A stretch of DNA of 64,000 nt, from assembly GCF_002295065.1 (NCBI RefSeq), contig NZ_NSGG01000015.1:1-64000 (forward strand), read 5' to 3'. Position 1 is the stretch's first letter. Each line of letters starts with the position of its first letter. The notes beneath the pieces are model-generated. The model searched no databases, had not been told where the DNA came from, and was given only the letters and a program-made list of their open reading frames with translations. Source of the stretch: Mesorhizobium sp. WSM3859. Lineage in GTDB: Bacteria > Pseudomonadota > Alphaproteobacteria > Rhizobiales > Rhizobiaceae. A program made the translations under genes and the position numbers. Below are positions 17,070 to 26,797 of this stretch, piece after piece.

Positions 17070-19586
17070 TCATGCCATCATCATGGTACGGACCGCATGC
17101 TCCATTGTCCGGGATGAGACCGGCTTCGATAACCAAAAGACGAAGGCCTGATTATCAAATGTGACCGGCATGGGGTCGATCTCACCGACGACTATGACAG
17201 GCACCGCCATGAGGGTGGGGCATATGGGTTCGGCTCGTCCTCGCTCGAAGAAAGGCGCTTTACCCAAAATCAGCAGGTCGGCTGCCTTCCCACTCTCGAT
17301 CCAGCCGCAAAGGCTTTCGAAGGTCGCGAAGCCGACCGGCTTATAACCCAGCGCGGCGATTTTCTTCTTGTAGGTCTCCAACTCTGCTGGGTCGGGCTCC
17401 ACGACTGCAATGATTTCTCCGTTGCCAAGTGATCCGTCGTATGGGCCGACAGCGATGTCAGCGCTGACTGGCTCCTCTTCGGAGGCCGGTAAGTAGATAT
17501 CGAAGCGGGTACCTCGGCCAACAACCGAGGTGACGTCAAGGCATCCTGCGAGCGCGCTCACGTGCCTGTCAACCGCGGCAAGACCCAGCCCGGTCCCGCC
17601 CAGGCGAGAGCGGGTGGTAAAAAAGGGCTCAAAGACATGCGGAAGTATCGAACTTGCAATTCCTGGGCCATCGTCGCTGATGGAGAGGAGAACGTAATCT
17701 CCAGGTCTCAAGGTGCCCTGAGCCAGCGGCTTTGTTTGGCACACCTGGGCGCGAGAAACGCTAATCTCGACACGGCCCTGGTTCAAGACAGCCTCCGACG
17801 CGTTCTTGCACAGATTCATGAGGATCTGCTGTATCTCGGTCGGGCTGCCCTCGACCACCGTTCGCCACTCGTTGATCTTGAAGTTCAACTGAACACCCGC
17901 ACGAACTGTAACCCGCAGCAATGGCGCAAGATCCATAACAATCTCGGAGACGCTGATAGGTACTGCCACGCGCTTTCGATTTCGGCTGAGTGACAAGATC
18001 TGGTCAACGATCAGCTTGGCTCGGTGTCCAGCTAAGATGATTTGGTCGATGTGGTTCCGAATTTTAGACGGACGACGTACAAGACCTTGGGCAACCTCTG
18101 AATATCCGATTATTGCCCCTAAAATATTGTTGAACTCATGTGTGGCGCCGCTTGCGATCGTGCCGACGGTCCTTAACCTTTCCAAATGCTCCCATCGACT
18201 CACCAGAAGGTCGCGTTCGGCATTTACACGTTGCATCTCAAGATGGTGGCTCAAACGCACGATAGCACTGGCAAGAACCGGGAGGTCGTCAGCTGAGGGG
18301 AGTGAGCGATCTCGTTCAAAAACAAGGATGCAAACCGCAGCCGGCTGATCGGCGGCCCTGCAAGCAACAATTTGACAAACACCGGAAGTGCCTATGGCGG
18401 TCCGAACCACTTCGGCCGCAGGAAATACGCGAAACACTGGCCGTCCGGCGCGGACAAGTGAAACGACTTCATCAATAAGGGCGACGTTCCAGACGGGTGT
18501 GCACGTGTTTGCCGCAAAGCACTCAGTATGCCTGCTGAGGCTCGGATCAACCAGAGCAAGCGCGCATTGATCCGCATCGAAAACGCGTTGAACGAGTCTA
18601 AGCGCTGCTTCGGTGGAAAAGCGCGCCGCGTCGTTCTTTGCTGTACTGTCGTTGAAGCGAGCTTCGATCTCGCTCATCGCCTCTTCAAGCTCCAACCGCC
18701 TTTTCAGTCGGTTCGTCCGCAGATGCTGTCTGGAGGATCGAATGATCGCAAACAAGCAGATGCATATGGACAGCAAGCCAAACAAAAGTCGCGCACGTTG
18801 CGCTTGCGCGCTGGCCAGGCTGTAGCCTTTCAGATGCTCCCGCTCCAGTTCAGCGGCCTTGGAGGACGTGTCGAGGGATGCGATCTGATTGGCAGCTTGG
18901 TCCAACCTCCATAAGGAAGACACGGCAGCGCCGGCCTTGCCCAAAACATCCGCGGCAGCCCGGGCCTGCCTGGCAAATCGCTCGAGAGGCTGATCCATGT
19001 GCGATGCGAGGTTGAGCCACACCACTAGCTTGGAAAGTTCAAACCTGCCCGACGGTGCCTCTCCAGGGTGAAAAATCGAGCGAGCAAGGTCTGCGACAGA
19101 GCTTTTCATGAGCTGATTTTGCTTGACCCAGGCTGAGATGGCAGCCTCAGTGTTTTTGATCGAATTTTTAAGCTGCGCGAGCAGTGCGGATTCCCCGGAG
19201 CTCTCATCGGGCGAAATCTCGAGATGGTGTTGCAAGTTTTCGACGTTGCTTTGCAGCGCCTGTCCGGTAGACGCAACCGAACGGAAGTCCAATGCCATAT
19301 CGGTTCGCGCACGGGCGACGTCCCGCTGGAGCAATGCATCGTTGATCTGAATGGTTCGCAGCTCGCTTAGGACGGCGTCGTTGATCTCGGGAGCCTGCCA
19401 CTGCGTCCCGACCAAGAGCGCAATCGAGGCGGCTAGCGCAATTAGAATTGCCTTGTCGGAACTGAGCCATGTTTCCCAAGGAAGCGGCGTTTGATCCGTG
19501 GTGTACGCCTGGCGAAGGTCCGACGTGAATTCCAGCGCCACCTGGGTTTGGTATGCGGCCGGATGCTGCTGGAACAGGAAAGCCAC
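17070..19586 (-). CDS. virA: VirA, hybrid sensor histidine kinase
   Basis: It has a membrane span near the N-terminus (ILIALAASIALLVGTQW), a helical periplasmic domain opening INDAVLSELRTIQ, a second span (RLLFGLLSICICLFAII), a GAF-like linker, and a kinase core with H box ATHEFNNILG, N box MNLCKNASEA, and G boxes DDGPGIAS and GGTGLGLA. The C-terminal receiver-like domain (from about AVVEPDPAELET) reads LLILG where the acceptor Asp is expected, so it is probably a non-phosphorylated modulator. GTG 19586 was chosen because GGAGAG precedes it; the 838-residue product fits the VirA length, whereas a longer frame to 19793 would overlap the carbonic anhydrase gene. VirA signals to VirG. Confidence 0.9.
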   Translation of the reverse strand: MAFLFQQHPAAYQTQVALEFTSDLRQAYTTDQTPLPWETWLSSDKAILIALAASIALLVGTQWQAPEINDAVLSELRTIQINDALLQRDVARARTDMALDFRSVASTGQALQSNVENLQHHLEISPDESSGESALLAQLKNSIKNTEAAISAWVKQNQLMKSSVADLARSIFHPGEAPSGRFELSKLVVWLNLASHMDQPLERFARQARAAADVLGKAGAAVSSLWRLDQAANQIASLDTSSKAAELEREHLKGYSLASAQAQRARLLFGLLSICICLFAIIRSSRQHLRTNRLKRRLELEEAMSEIEARFNDSTAKNDAARFSTEAALRLVQRVFDADQCALALVDPSLSRHTECFAANTCTPVWNVALIDEVVSLVRAGRPVFRVFPAAEVVRTAIGTSGVCQIVACRAADQPAAVCILVFERDRSLPSADDLPVLASAIVRLSHHLEMQRVNAERDLLVSRWEHLERLRTVGTIASGATHEFNNILGAIIGYSEVAQGLVRRPSKIRNHIDQIILAGHRAKLIVDQILSLSRNRKRVAVPISVSEIVMDLAPLLRVTVRAGVQLNFKINEWRTVVEGSPTEIQQILMNLCKNASEAVLNQGRVEISVSRAQVCQTKPLAQGTLRPGDYVLLSISDDGPGIASSILPHVFEPFFTTRSRLGGTGLGLAAVDRHVSALAGCLDVTSVVGRGTRFDIYLPASEEEPVSADIAVGPYDGSLGNGEIIAVVEPDPAELETYKKKIAALGYKPVGFATFESLCGWIESGKAADLLILGKAPFFERGRAEPICPTLMAVPVIVVGEIDPMPVTFDNQAFVFWLSKPVSSRTMEHAVRTMMMA

Positions 19587-19689
19587 GCCTACCTCTCTCC
19601 TTGGACGGCTTAAATTTGTCTTGGTCCGCTCCAGGATCAGAATGAGCGCCCAAGAGGCGCCTCCGCGACCCGGAGCGGCGGCAGGTGCC

Positions 19690-20442
19690 TCAGCGGAGGC
19701 CCAGGATGAAGCGCCGATTGGCTGATCGGATAGGCCGCGCATTCCGGGGATAGAGCAAGGTAAACCGCTTGATGTCCGCTGGGTCGACCTCAACCGGTTC
19801 CGTCGCCACCATCCAGTCGACGTTTTCGGTGCACGGCGGCGTCGTCAAAGATCCTTCATATGTCCAGTAGCCAAGCGAAGCCGGCAGAAGCCCGTTCGGG
19901 TCGACCTCGTCGACGGCTGCCTCTTCGCCTGATGTTGCGGGGAATGCTGCAGCAAGCATGGCAAAGCTGGCATTTGTGGCGCCTGACGCTAGAAACACGC
20001 CCAGCACACCCAGAGTGTCGCTGTCGGTGTCCTTATGGACAAAATGCGCTTCCATCGGGAAGCTCTTGCCCGCGACGTGGTGCTCGCTTGGCGCATGGAA
20101 ATGGAACTGGAGCAGCTCATAGACACGATCCCCTCGAGTGAGCGTGCTGCCTTGCGGCAGGTTGATCTGAATGGTGTGGCCGTTGTTCACCATCCTGCCG
20201 CCGCCCTTGTGCCAACCTATGGCGATGTGCGGAATATCCGCTTTGACCGCGCCCTTGATATCGACCGGCGACTGCTGTGTGCCCGCCGAGCAGACGAAAT
20301 TTGTCTTATCCAGATCGCCCCAGTGTTCGGGCCCGGCTGGGCCGGCGTATCCCCAATGGGTGCCCGCCGCCGCGGCGGCCTCAGCGCAAATGGGACATGC
20401 GCCGAGTGCAACGAACCCTTTGATCAGACTACGACGATGCAT
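19690..20442 (-). CDS. Alpha-class carbonic anhydrase, exported
   Basis: The 250-residue protein opens HRRSLIKGFVALGACPICAEA, a twin-arginine-like signal, so it is probably periplasmic. Zinc-binding histidines appear in LLQFHFHAPSEHH and MEAHFVH, and the GSLTTPPCTE block is typical of the family. ATG 20442 has GAGGAGCG upstream; a longer frame to 20667 has no support. It hydrates CO2 to bicarbonate. A periplasmic alpha-carbonic anhydrase of M. loti is known from nodules. It ends about 100 bp before virA on the same strand. Confidence 0.9.
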   Translation of the reverse strand: MHRRSLIKGFVALGACPICAEAAAAAGTHWGYAGPAGPEHWGDLDKTNFVCSAGTQQSPVDIKGAVKADIPHIAIGWHKGGGRMVNNGHTIQINLPQGSTLTRGDRVYELLQFHFHAPSEHHVAGKSFPMEAHFVHKDTDSDTLGVLGVFLASGATNASFAMLAAAFPATSGEEAAVDEVDPNGLLPASLGYWTYEGSLTTPPCTENVDWMVATEPVEVDPADIKRFTLLYPRNARPIRSANRRFILGLR

Positions 20443-21560
20443 ATTGCTTTCGCTCCTCGACGTGAACTGAGTTTGTGATTTGCGGTTGCCATGACGGGAA
20501 CTGTGGTGTGATGTGGTAACATCGCAACTACGCCGAACAACTCGGCATACGACCAGCGCATCACGCAGGCCTTCACGTCGGCGCATAGACGACATTCTCG
20601 TCGGGACCGCCGGTGAGCTTGTCATTGTCCTCACCGACGGTATGCGGTTGGTGGCGGCCATTCTCACCGGGTAGATGGTCCGAGCTATCTGCGCCGAGTG
20701 GGTGTCCCAGATCGCATCCTCGTCCTCGTGACGCCTTCATATTCATCATCCGTCGACTAGAGAAATCGATTGCTTCAATTAAGAACATTCACGTTTTGGA
20801 TGCATTCACGCGCAATCCGCGGCACTCCGCGCCTCACTTCGGCGGGTCGCTATTGAACCGTTCGCCCTCCTCAAGCAGCTCAGGGCCGCCCCGTGTCGAA
20901 GCTGTTGCCGGCGAGTCTAATGCGGCTTCCGTGACCGCATCAAGCGAGCACCCTGCCAACCCTCGGCTCGGAGCATCTGGTCCACGCGGCACCGAAACCG
21001 GCCGAAGGTGCGCTTCTGCCACATTTTCCACTTGTGGCGTCTTGAGCGCCTGTTGCAACACTTCGCCTATCGTCAGCCAGTAGGACGGCACGACTAGCTC
21101 AGCCAGCATCGGTGCGGCATTGATCATACCGATCTATTCGGGTGGCCGCACTTCTGCGCTCGCACGACGGAAAAAGGAATCGCTCAATGGCTTGCCGCAG
21201 ACGGCCGCGCAGTTGTAGGCGCGGCTCGAAGGTCTCGACTACCGGCGGGTCCACGAGGCGCGCAGGACCCGCGTTCCGGTTCAGGCAGGCTGACCTGCGA
21301 CGAAGTGAATCAGCCTTGATTCGTCTGTCGCGGGCGGACTGTCGGTGCGGCCGGATCATTCATCTCGTAGCGCCCAGGCATTTCGTTACCGCTCCGGCCT
21401 GGTGGTCGAGTCCCGTGGCTTGCGCGGCGATGGACCTTGGCTCCCCGCGCGTATCGCTTGCCGCGCTGCTTGAGCTTAACAATCTCTTGATCGAACGCGG
21501 TTTCCGGCGAGGCTCTCCAGATGGTTTCACCATCACAAAGGCGCAACATGAGAACCCTGC
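20443..21560. other. About 1.1 kb without a gene I can support
   Basis: Several short frames exist. One of 59 codons on the minus strand (20573-20749) reads KASRGRGCDLGHPLG and ends DENVVYAPT. Another on the minus strand (20834-21127) begins MINAAPMLAELVVPSYWLTI. Neither matches a family I know, and neither has a clear ribosome binding site. The stretch leads into mobile-element debris and is probably decayed accessory DNA. Confidence 0.4.
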
Positions 21561-21569
21561 ACCCTCGAC

Positions 21570-21824
21570 ACGATCTCTCGTCGTCGTTCGCCAACTCAGC
21601 TTGCCACTCGACTCGCAGAAGCTGAACGGGCTGAGTTCAGCGCAACCGACGATAGTGACAGCCCGGCTCGCCAACGTACTGATGGTCGCCGGCGTCGCAA
21701 CGGAGGAGGAGAGCTGCGATGACGAGCGGTAATCTCATTCCGATTGCCCTGCTCAGGCGCAAAGCCATCGTTTATGAGCGTCAGTCCACTCAGGCGCAGG
21801 TCCAGCTCAACCTTGAGCCACCGT
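21570..21824 (+). pseudogene. Truncated small-ORF plus serine-recombinase cassette
   Basis: The end of an upstream frame reads LSLPLDSQKLNGLSS then TARLANVLMVAGVATEE and stops at 21732. Overlapping it by ATGA at 21719 is the start of a recombinase reading LIPIALLRRKAIVYERQST then QAQVQLNLE. This small-ORF/recombinase pair is common on rhizobial mobile DNA. The recombinase breaks off after about 35 codons, where unrelated sequence begins. Confidence 0.55.
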
Positions 21825-21825
21825 C

Positions 21826-22020
21826 GGCTGGGCGCCTTGCGGTCTCCCTGCTCCCACACCACCGTGCGTACGGTTCCGTACACGACGGTTCATGCAGCGT
21901 GGTTTAGGCGTCTAAGCTCGTGCTGGAGCGAGATCAGCCCGAGAATGTCGAAGAAGGGCTTTCGGAAAGCATCGTTCATGTGACTGTATCAGTCGCTCGT
22001 CTGCCTCCGGTCGAGAGGTG
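21826..22020 (-). mobile_element. Possible group II intron 3' remnant
   Basis: On the minus strand a short C-terminal peptide (RKPFFDILGLISLQHELRR) ends at a stop and is followed by a structured stretch containing GAACCGTACGCACGGTGGTG and a GGGAG hairpin. This resembles the region at or after the reverse-transcriptase end in group II introns. It abuts the truncated recombinase. The family call rests on memory of such sequences. Confidence 0.35.
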
Positions 22021-22880
22021 ACGCGCCTGCCGTGGTGTTTGATGCACCCGATGCTGCCCTCGCGGCTTCCGGCCGCTGCTCTCGGCATGGGCATGCTAGT
22101 ATGAGCTTGTCGATGTCGGGCGGCGCTTGGGGGTTCCGCAAAGCAGAGGTGATCGACGAGGATCTGGGACGAAGCGCAAGCGGCGCTGTGGAGCGTCGTG
22201 GTTTCGAACGCCTGGTCGACGATCTGTGCACCGGCCATGTGGGCGCCCTGCATTGCCTGATGCGTCCGCCTGTCGCGCAATGGGCCGGACTGGCGCGGCC
22301 ACAGCACCGGCCTTCAACAGCGGCCCGCGAGGACATGTGGCACAAGACCGCCAACCCTTCATGGCGATGGCATCTCGTCTGTTGTAGTCGGGCAGGGTGC
22401 CGAACTGGTTTCGCTGCAGGGTGCGCACAGATTTGAGTTCCTGTGGCAGGCCGGGCCGGCCTGGCGGCGCCAATCTGGGTGCTGTTTCCGACTGTCGGCC
22501 GGCTATAGGCGATCGACTGCGTCACCGCGGGCAGACCTATCCGATGACGCAGCACGACTTCGCGCGCGACAAGGCCGGCGCATTCTTGCCGTTGGGGAGG
22601 TTGCCGACTGTTGCGTCACCGTAAGTTTTTTCCCTCCGTCAAAGCGTCGAGCCAAAGGCGTGTGCGAGCGATCCATAGCCTGGAAGTATGGCATTCAAAC
22701 AATCGATTATACGAAGTAGCGGGCATGCTCCATTAGAAAGACAACAATAATGGAACCAAGTATCTCCGACACCTGCAGCCGGCAGCTTCTTAGTTATATG
22801 TGGGGCGAGTGCCGGCAGATGACCGCTATCGATCCAGCGGATGATTGTACACGGGCACATTGAATTTCATCAGGTCTTCT
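22021..22880. other. About 0.86 kb of degraded DNA, no supported gene
   Basis: Overlapping GC-rich frames lie on both strands. The minus-strand ones (for example one with VRTLQRNQFGTLPDYNRRDA near 22400) look like broken transposase-type sequence but could not be assigned. The AT-rich end (22680-22870) probably holds the promoter of the acyltransferase gene. Confidence 0.4.
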
Positions 22881-24794
22881 ATGCCGCGAGACTCTCGAGC
22901 CGATGTCCAGGCCTTGCGGGGTCTATCTGTCCTGCTGGTTGTCCTTTATCATACCCAAATCGCGCCGTTTGGTTATCTCGGCGTGGATATTTTCTTCGTA
23001 ATTTCAGGCTTTCTGATCACCGGCCTCATCGCGACCCAGCTTGAGCAGTCACGGTTCAGCTTTTGGGAATTCTATTATCGTCGTGCGAAGCGCCTGTTGC
23101 CCACGGCCTATGTGGTCATTGCGCTCACGACGATCGCTGCACCCTTCTTCCTATCAGATGTGGGTCTGGGAGACTTCCGAAGTCAAGTCCTTGGGGCGCT
23201 CACATTCACCGGCAATATCGTTCTCTGGAATCAGGCGGACTATTTCGGCGAATCGGCCGAAACGAAGCCTCTCCTGCATTTCTGGTCGCTCGCTGTCGAA
23301 GAACAGTATTATCTGCTGCTTCCCGCTTTCTTGGCCTTGGCTCCCAAGAGATGGCGGCTTACAGCGGTTAGTTTGCTCCTGGTTGCCAGCCTCGCACTGT
23401 GTCTCTACGTGGCCATTCGTCACCCATACGCTGCATTTTACCTTATGCCGACCCGCTTTTGGGAAATAGCGATTGGTTCGCTCGGGGCATTGCTTCCCGC
23501 CAGCGCTCGCGTGGCGGCCAAGTTTGCGGCGCTGCGCCTCCCGGCGCTCGTGCTTATCCTCCTTATTCCCATTGGACTTGGTTCGCAGAACCTGATCGTG
23601 GATGCCGCTTTGGTCTGCTTGGCAACCCTAATCCTCCTGCTGTCGCCCAGCAGGGATAATGTGGCGGTTCGAAGCATGGCGAAGATCGGGGATATTTCGT
23701 ACTCGCTCTATCTGGTCCATTGGCCGGTGCTTGTATATGTGCGGGCTGCTTGGCTGGCAGAGCCTCCCGCGCTTGCGATCTATGCGGCAGTTGCCTTCTC
23801 AGTTGTAGCAAGCTTAGTTCTTCACCGTTTCGTGGAAAAGCCGTTCCGGCAGGGATTCTTCGCATCTCGTGGACGGATGGCCTCAGGGCTCCTTGCCGCA
23901 ACGGTTCTTCTCGGCTTCGCATCGTCAGTCGACATTGGCGCAGCCGAAAGTAGGGTTGGCTTTTCCGAGAGCCGACGGATCAATTACGGCCTGGCAAGGC
24001 AATGTGATTTCACATCTGGATCGCCTCCCCTGGCCATTCCGGAGGCCTGCCAGACGACGAACAGGCCCGAATTGCTGGTCTGGGGCGATTCATTTGCCAT
24101 GGCACTGGTTCCCGGCTTGGCCAAGACGATCGGAGAGGCCGGTCTGGCTCAACTCACGATGAGCGGGTGCTTCCCCGCCATCGGCGTTGCTGCGTTCAAG
24201 CGCGTAGCGTCTCCCTCCTTCGCCGAGGACTGTATTCGCTTCAATGACAATGTTTTGGGTATCCTGAAAAATCGGCCGGGGATAAAGACCGTTGTCATTT
24301 CGAGCCCATTTGACGCCCCTGACTCCAAAGACTTCATGCTGCTGAAGAGGCGTGACCGGACATTCACGGAAGTTGACACTTCGGTAGATGGAGCCGTTGA
24401 GGGTATCAAGTCTCTCATCGAGGCCGTTCGCGCTTTGGGCAGGCGAGTGGTCGTACTTGCTCCCCCGCCAGTCGCAGGTTTCGATATCGGCGATTGCCTT
24501 GAGCGAAAGGTGAGAGGAAATCTTATGCTCGGGCGGCACAGTGATTGCCAAATCTATGTCACCGATTATCGCCGGATGCGATCCCGCACTCTTGAGCTCT
24601 TGAACCAAGTGGCTGTGAAAGCGGACGTAGAGGTTGTCTCTTACCACGACTTTCTCTGCGACGATACAAAATGCAGAACCGAGATTGACGGCAAATCTCT
24701 CTACCGAGACAGCGGCCACCTTTCCTATGAAGGATCAGAGATCATCGCTCGAAAGACAAGACTTGCTGAGAGGCTGGTCAGGGCTGCTCGTTAG
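22881..24794 (+). CDS. Membrane O-acyltransferase with C-terminal SGNH domain (OafA/YrhL type)
   Basis: The 637-residue protein starts with the acyltransferase-3 signature (DVQALRGLSVLLVVLYH, GYLGVDIFFVISGFLITG), followed by about ten hydrophobic segments with SLAVEEQYYLLLPA and SYSLYLVHWPV. After the span near 23880-23940 comes an SGNH-type domain with LVWGDSFAMAL and a C-terminal DSGHLSYEGSE. Such enzymes O-acetylate lipopolysaccharide, exopolysaccharide or other glycans. The substrate is unknown; Nod factor or a surface glycan is possible from context only. ATG 22881 is preferred to a TTG at 22845. It is monocistronic. Confidence 0.87.
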   Translation: MPRDSRADVQALRGLSVLLVVLYHTQIAPFGYLGVDIFFVISGFLITGLIATQLEQSRFSFWEFYYRRAKRLLPTAYVVIALTTIAAPFFLSDVGLGDFRSQVLGALTFTGNIVLWNQADYFGESAETKPLLHFWSLAVEEQYYLLLPAFLALAPKRWRLTAVSLLLVASLALCLYVAIRHPYAAFYLMPTRFWEIAIGSLGALLPASARVAAKFAALRLPALVLILLIPIGLGSQNLIVDAALVCLATLILLLSPSRDNVAVRSMAKIGDISYSLYLVHWPVLVYVRAAWLAEPPALAIYAAVAFSVVASLVLHRFVEKPFRQGFFASRGRMASGLLAATVLLGFASSVDIGAAESRVGFSESRRINYGLARQCDFTSGSPPLAIPEACQTTNRPELLVWGDSFAMALVPGLAKTIGEAGLAQLTMSGCFPAIGVAAFKRVASPSFAEDCIRFNDNVLGILKNRPGIKTVVISSPFDAPDSKDFMLLKRRDRTFTEVDTSVDGAVEGIKSLIEAVRALGRRVVVLAPPPVAGFDIGDCLERKVRGNLMLGRHSDCQIYVTDYRRMRSRTLELLNQVAVKADVEVVSYHDFLCDDTKCRTEIDGKSLYRDSGHLSYEGSEIIARKTRLAERLVRAAR

Positions 24795-25169
24795 ACCATT
24801 TCCGTAATGAATACCTTTTCAAGACTATCTTTTCAGCATTCAGACATCGGAATGCTCCCAATTTGCCCGCAACTTGGGGTCTAATTGTTACCATATCTGT
24901 CCGATCCAAAAAGAAGTGGGTGGTTTCAGCGGGTTACCGTCATTGGTTGGATTTGGCGCCTTCGGCGGGCCGAGATTGGTTTGCGCGATCTCATTCATCC
25001 GCCCGACTCGACAAAGCTCCCGGCCCCTTGGTCGTGCACGGAGTCGGGCGATGGGTAAACGGAAGCTTCTCAAGGCTCAAAGCTTCAAGCACCTACTGCA
25101 AACGCGGGTGGTCAGACGATCTCGCTTCCTTAAGGCGTCTAACTTTGCAGATGTACTCCATCGATCCGA
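24795..25169. other. Gap after the acyltransferase gene, no gene seen
   Basis: Frames here are short and lack ribosome binding sites. The sequence joins the TolC remnant that follows. Confidence 0.4.
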
Positions 25170-25384
25170 GCAGGGGCGCCCCCCGGCTCCTGCCCCGACG
25201 ATCTGACGATAGGTCGCCACGGTCACCAGGGCCTGCTCACGGGCAGCGGCCAATTGCGCCGCGGCAGCGCCGCGCGGAGCGTCGGTCTGAGCGAGGTCAG
25301 TACGTGTAGCCCTCGCCGACCTTGAAGCGCGAACGCGCAGCTCGCGCCTGATCCGTCAGGAACCACGTTTTGGGCGTCAGCACC
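25170..25384 (-). pseudogene. TolC-family outer-membrane efflux protein remnant
   Basis: On the minus strand SRFKVGEG is followed, after a one-base shift, by TDLAQTDAPRGAAAAQLAAA and then REQALVTVATYRQIVGAG. This is the coiled-coil signature of TolC proteins (RFxVGExTRTDxAQAxA). Both ends of the gene are missing. It lies immediately downstream of thiD. Confidence 0.6.
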
Positions 25385-25385
25385 G

Positions 25386-26201
25386 CTACCTCCGGTCGCG
25401 AACGACGTTCACACAGGCCTGGGCCAGTGAGGCGCTGTCACGAGTGGCCGTCTTCTTCTGCAGCTTCTCGAAAACAAACAGCTTGCCTTCGCGCACACTA
25501 TCCTCAAGCGGCTTCGCCTTCGCCAGATGCGCCGCCACCGCGCTGGCCAGCATGCACCCTGTTCCTCGCATCGATGCGACAAGGCGCGGTGCGTCGAAAC
25601 GGATTGGCTCGTGATCGGAGCGCAACAGGATGTCGGTTGATCGCGGTCCGGAAGCGTGGCCCCCCTTGATCAGCACGGCCTGGGGCCTGGCGGCCAGCAG
25701 TCTTTGTCCTTGTTCCAGCACGCCGTCCTCGCCCGCTGCCGGTTCGGTGCCGACAAGCAGCGCCAGCTCGATGAGATTGGGGGTGACCAGGCGGCAAAGC
25801 GGCATCAGATCACGCTCCATGACGCTAATGGCATCGGCGTTCAGCAGCGCCCGGCCCGAGGTCGAGGCCAGCACCGGGTCGAGCACCGCCGGCACGTGAT
25901 GATTCTCGTGCAGCACGGCGGCTACGGCAGCCACAGTCCCGGCCGTCGCCAGCATGCCGATCTTGACGGCCGCCACGTCGTTGGCCTGCAGCGCGGCGCG
26001 CATCTGGCCGGCCACCAGGCTTGGCGACGAACAGTGTATTTCTGCAACGCCCTCGTGCGTCTGCACCGTCAGCGCGGTGACGGCCAGGCAGGTGCGCACG
26101 CCAATGGAAGAGATCGTCTCGATATCCCGGGCAAGTCCAGCACCCCCGCTTGGGTCCGATCCAGCAACGACAAGGACGTGGGGTTCCCGTCTCAGCGCCA
26201 T
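25386..26201 (-). CDS. thiD: ThiD, hydroxymethylpyrimidine (phosphate) kinase
   Basis: The 271-residue protein opens REPHVLVVAGSDPSGGAGLARDI, a ribokinase-like ThiD start, and has the anion-hole motif MRGTGCMLASAVA near the C-terminus. It phosphorylates HMP and HMP-P to HMP-PP for thiamine synthesis. ATG 26201 has GGACGGAG upstream; an in-frame ATG at 26222 is further inside thiE. It is the last gene of the thi operon and overlaps thiE by 10 bp. Confidence 0.93.
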   Translation of the reverse strand: MALRREPHVLVVAGSDPSGGAGLARDIETISSIGVRTCLAVTALTVQTHEGVAEIHCSSPSLVAGQMRAALQANDVAAVKIGMLATAGTVAAVAAVLHENHHVPAVLDPVLASTSGRALLNADAISVMERDLMPLCRLVTPNLIELALLVGTEPAAGEDGVLEQGQRLLAARPQAVLIKGGHASGPRSTDILLRSDHEPIRFDAPRLVASMRGTGCMLASAVAAHLAKAKPLEDSVREGKLFVFEKLQKKTATRDSASLAQACVNVVRDRR

Positions 26202-26797
26202 CGCTCCGTCCTTGCGATCCATTCCCGGGTCCGCGTCTCGGGATCGGAATTCAACGTTATGTCGGTGACCACCGCGGCGCTGTCGGCGCCGGCTGCAAAA
26301 ACACCGTCGAGCCGGTCAGGATTGAGGCCGCCGATGGCGATCAGAGGGATCGGCGCGACCCAGCGCTTCCACTCGCCGATCCGTTCAAGGCCTTGCGGAG
26401 CCCATTTCATCGCCTTGAGGATGGTCGGGTAGATCGGTCCGAGCGCGACATAGTCGGGCCCGGCGGCCATCCCCGTTTCCAGTTCGGCATGATCATGCGT
26501 GCTGAGCCCGAGCCTGATACCGGCTGCGCGTATCCGCCCGAGGTCGGCGCTCTGCAGGTCCTCCTGACCGAGATGGACGAAGTCGCAGCCTTCCTCGATG
26601 GCCAGCTGCCAATGGTCGTTGACGATGAGCCGGCATTGGTGCTCGGCGCATAAGGCTTTCGCCTTGCGGATTTCCGCTCGTAACCCGGCTTCGCCCATAG
26701 CCTTGATGCGCAACTGAACCAGCTTGACGCCGAGCGGCACCAGCCGCTCGATCCACGCGGCGCTGTCGACGATCAGGTAGAAGGGATCGAGCTTCAT
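26192..26797 (-). CDS. thiE: ThiE, thiamine phosphate synthase
   Basis: The 201-residue TIM-barrel protein carries VQLRIK, VNDHWQLAIEEGCDFVHLGQ, LSTHD and the phosphate loop IPLIAIGGLNPDR, all typical of ThiE. It couples HMP-PP with thiazole phosphate to make thiamine phosphate. The start overlaps the thiG stop by 4 bp (ATGA). Confidence 0.93.
   Translation of the reverse strand: MKLDPFYLIVDSAAWIERLVPLGVKLVQLRIKAMGEAGLRAEIRKAKALCAEHQCRLIVNDHWQLAIEEGCDFVHLGQEDLQSADLGRIRAAGIRLGLSTHDHAELETGMAAGPDYVALGPIYPTILKAMKWAPQGLERIGEWKRWVAPIPLIAIGGLNPDRLDGVFAAGADSAAVVTDITLNSDPETRTREWIARTERWR

Noticed and set aside
21142..21569. Upstream part of the frame that ends at the recombinase start
   Set aside because: Only the last ~50 residues look like the known small partner protein; the rest is Arg/Ser-rich and probably non-coding.
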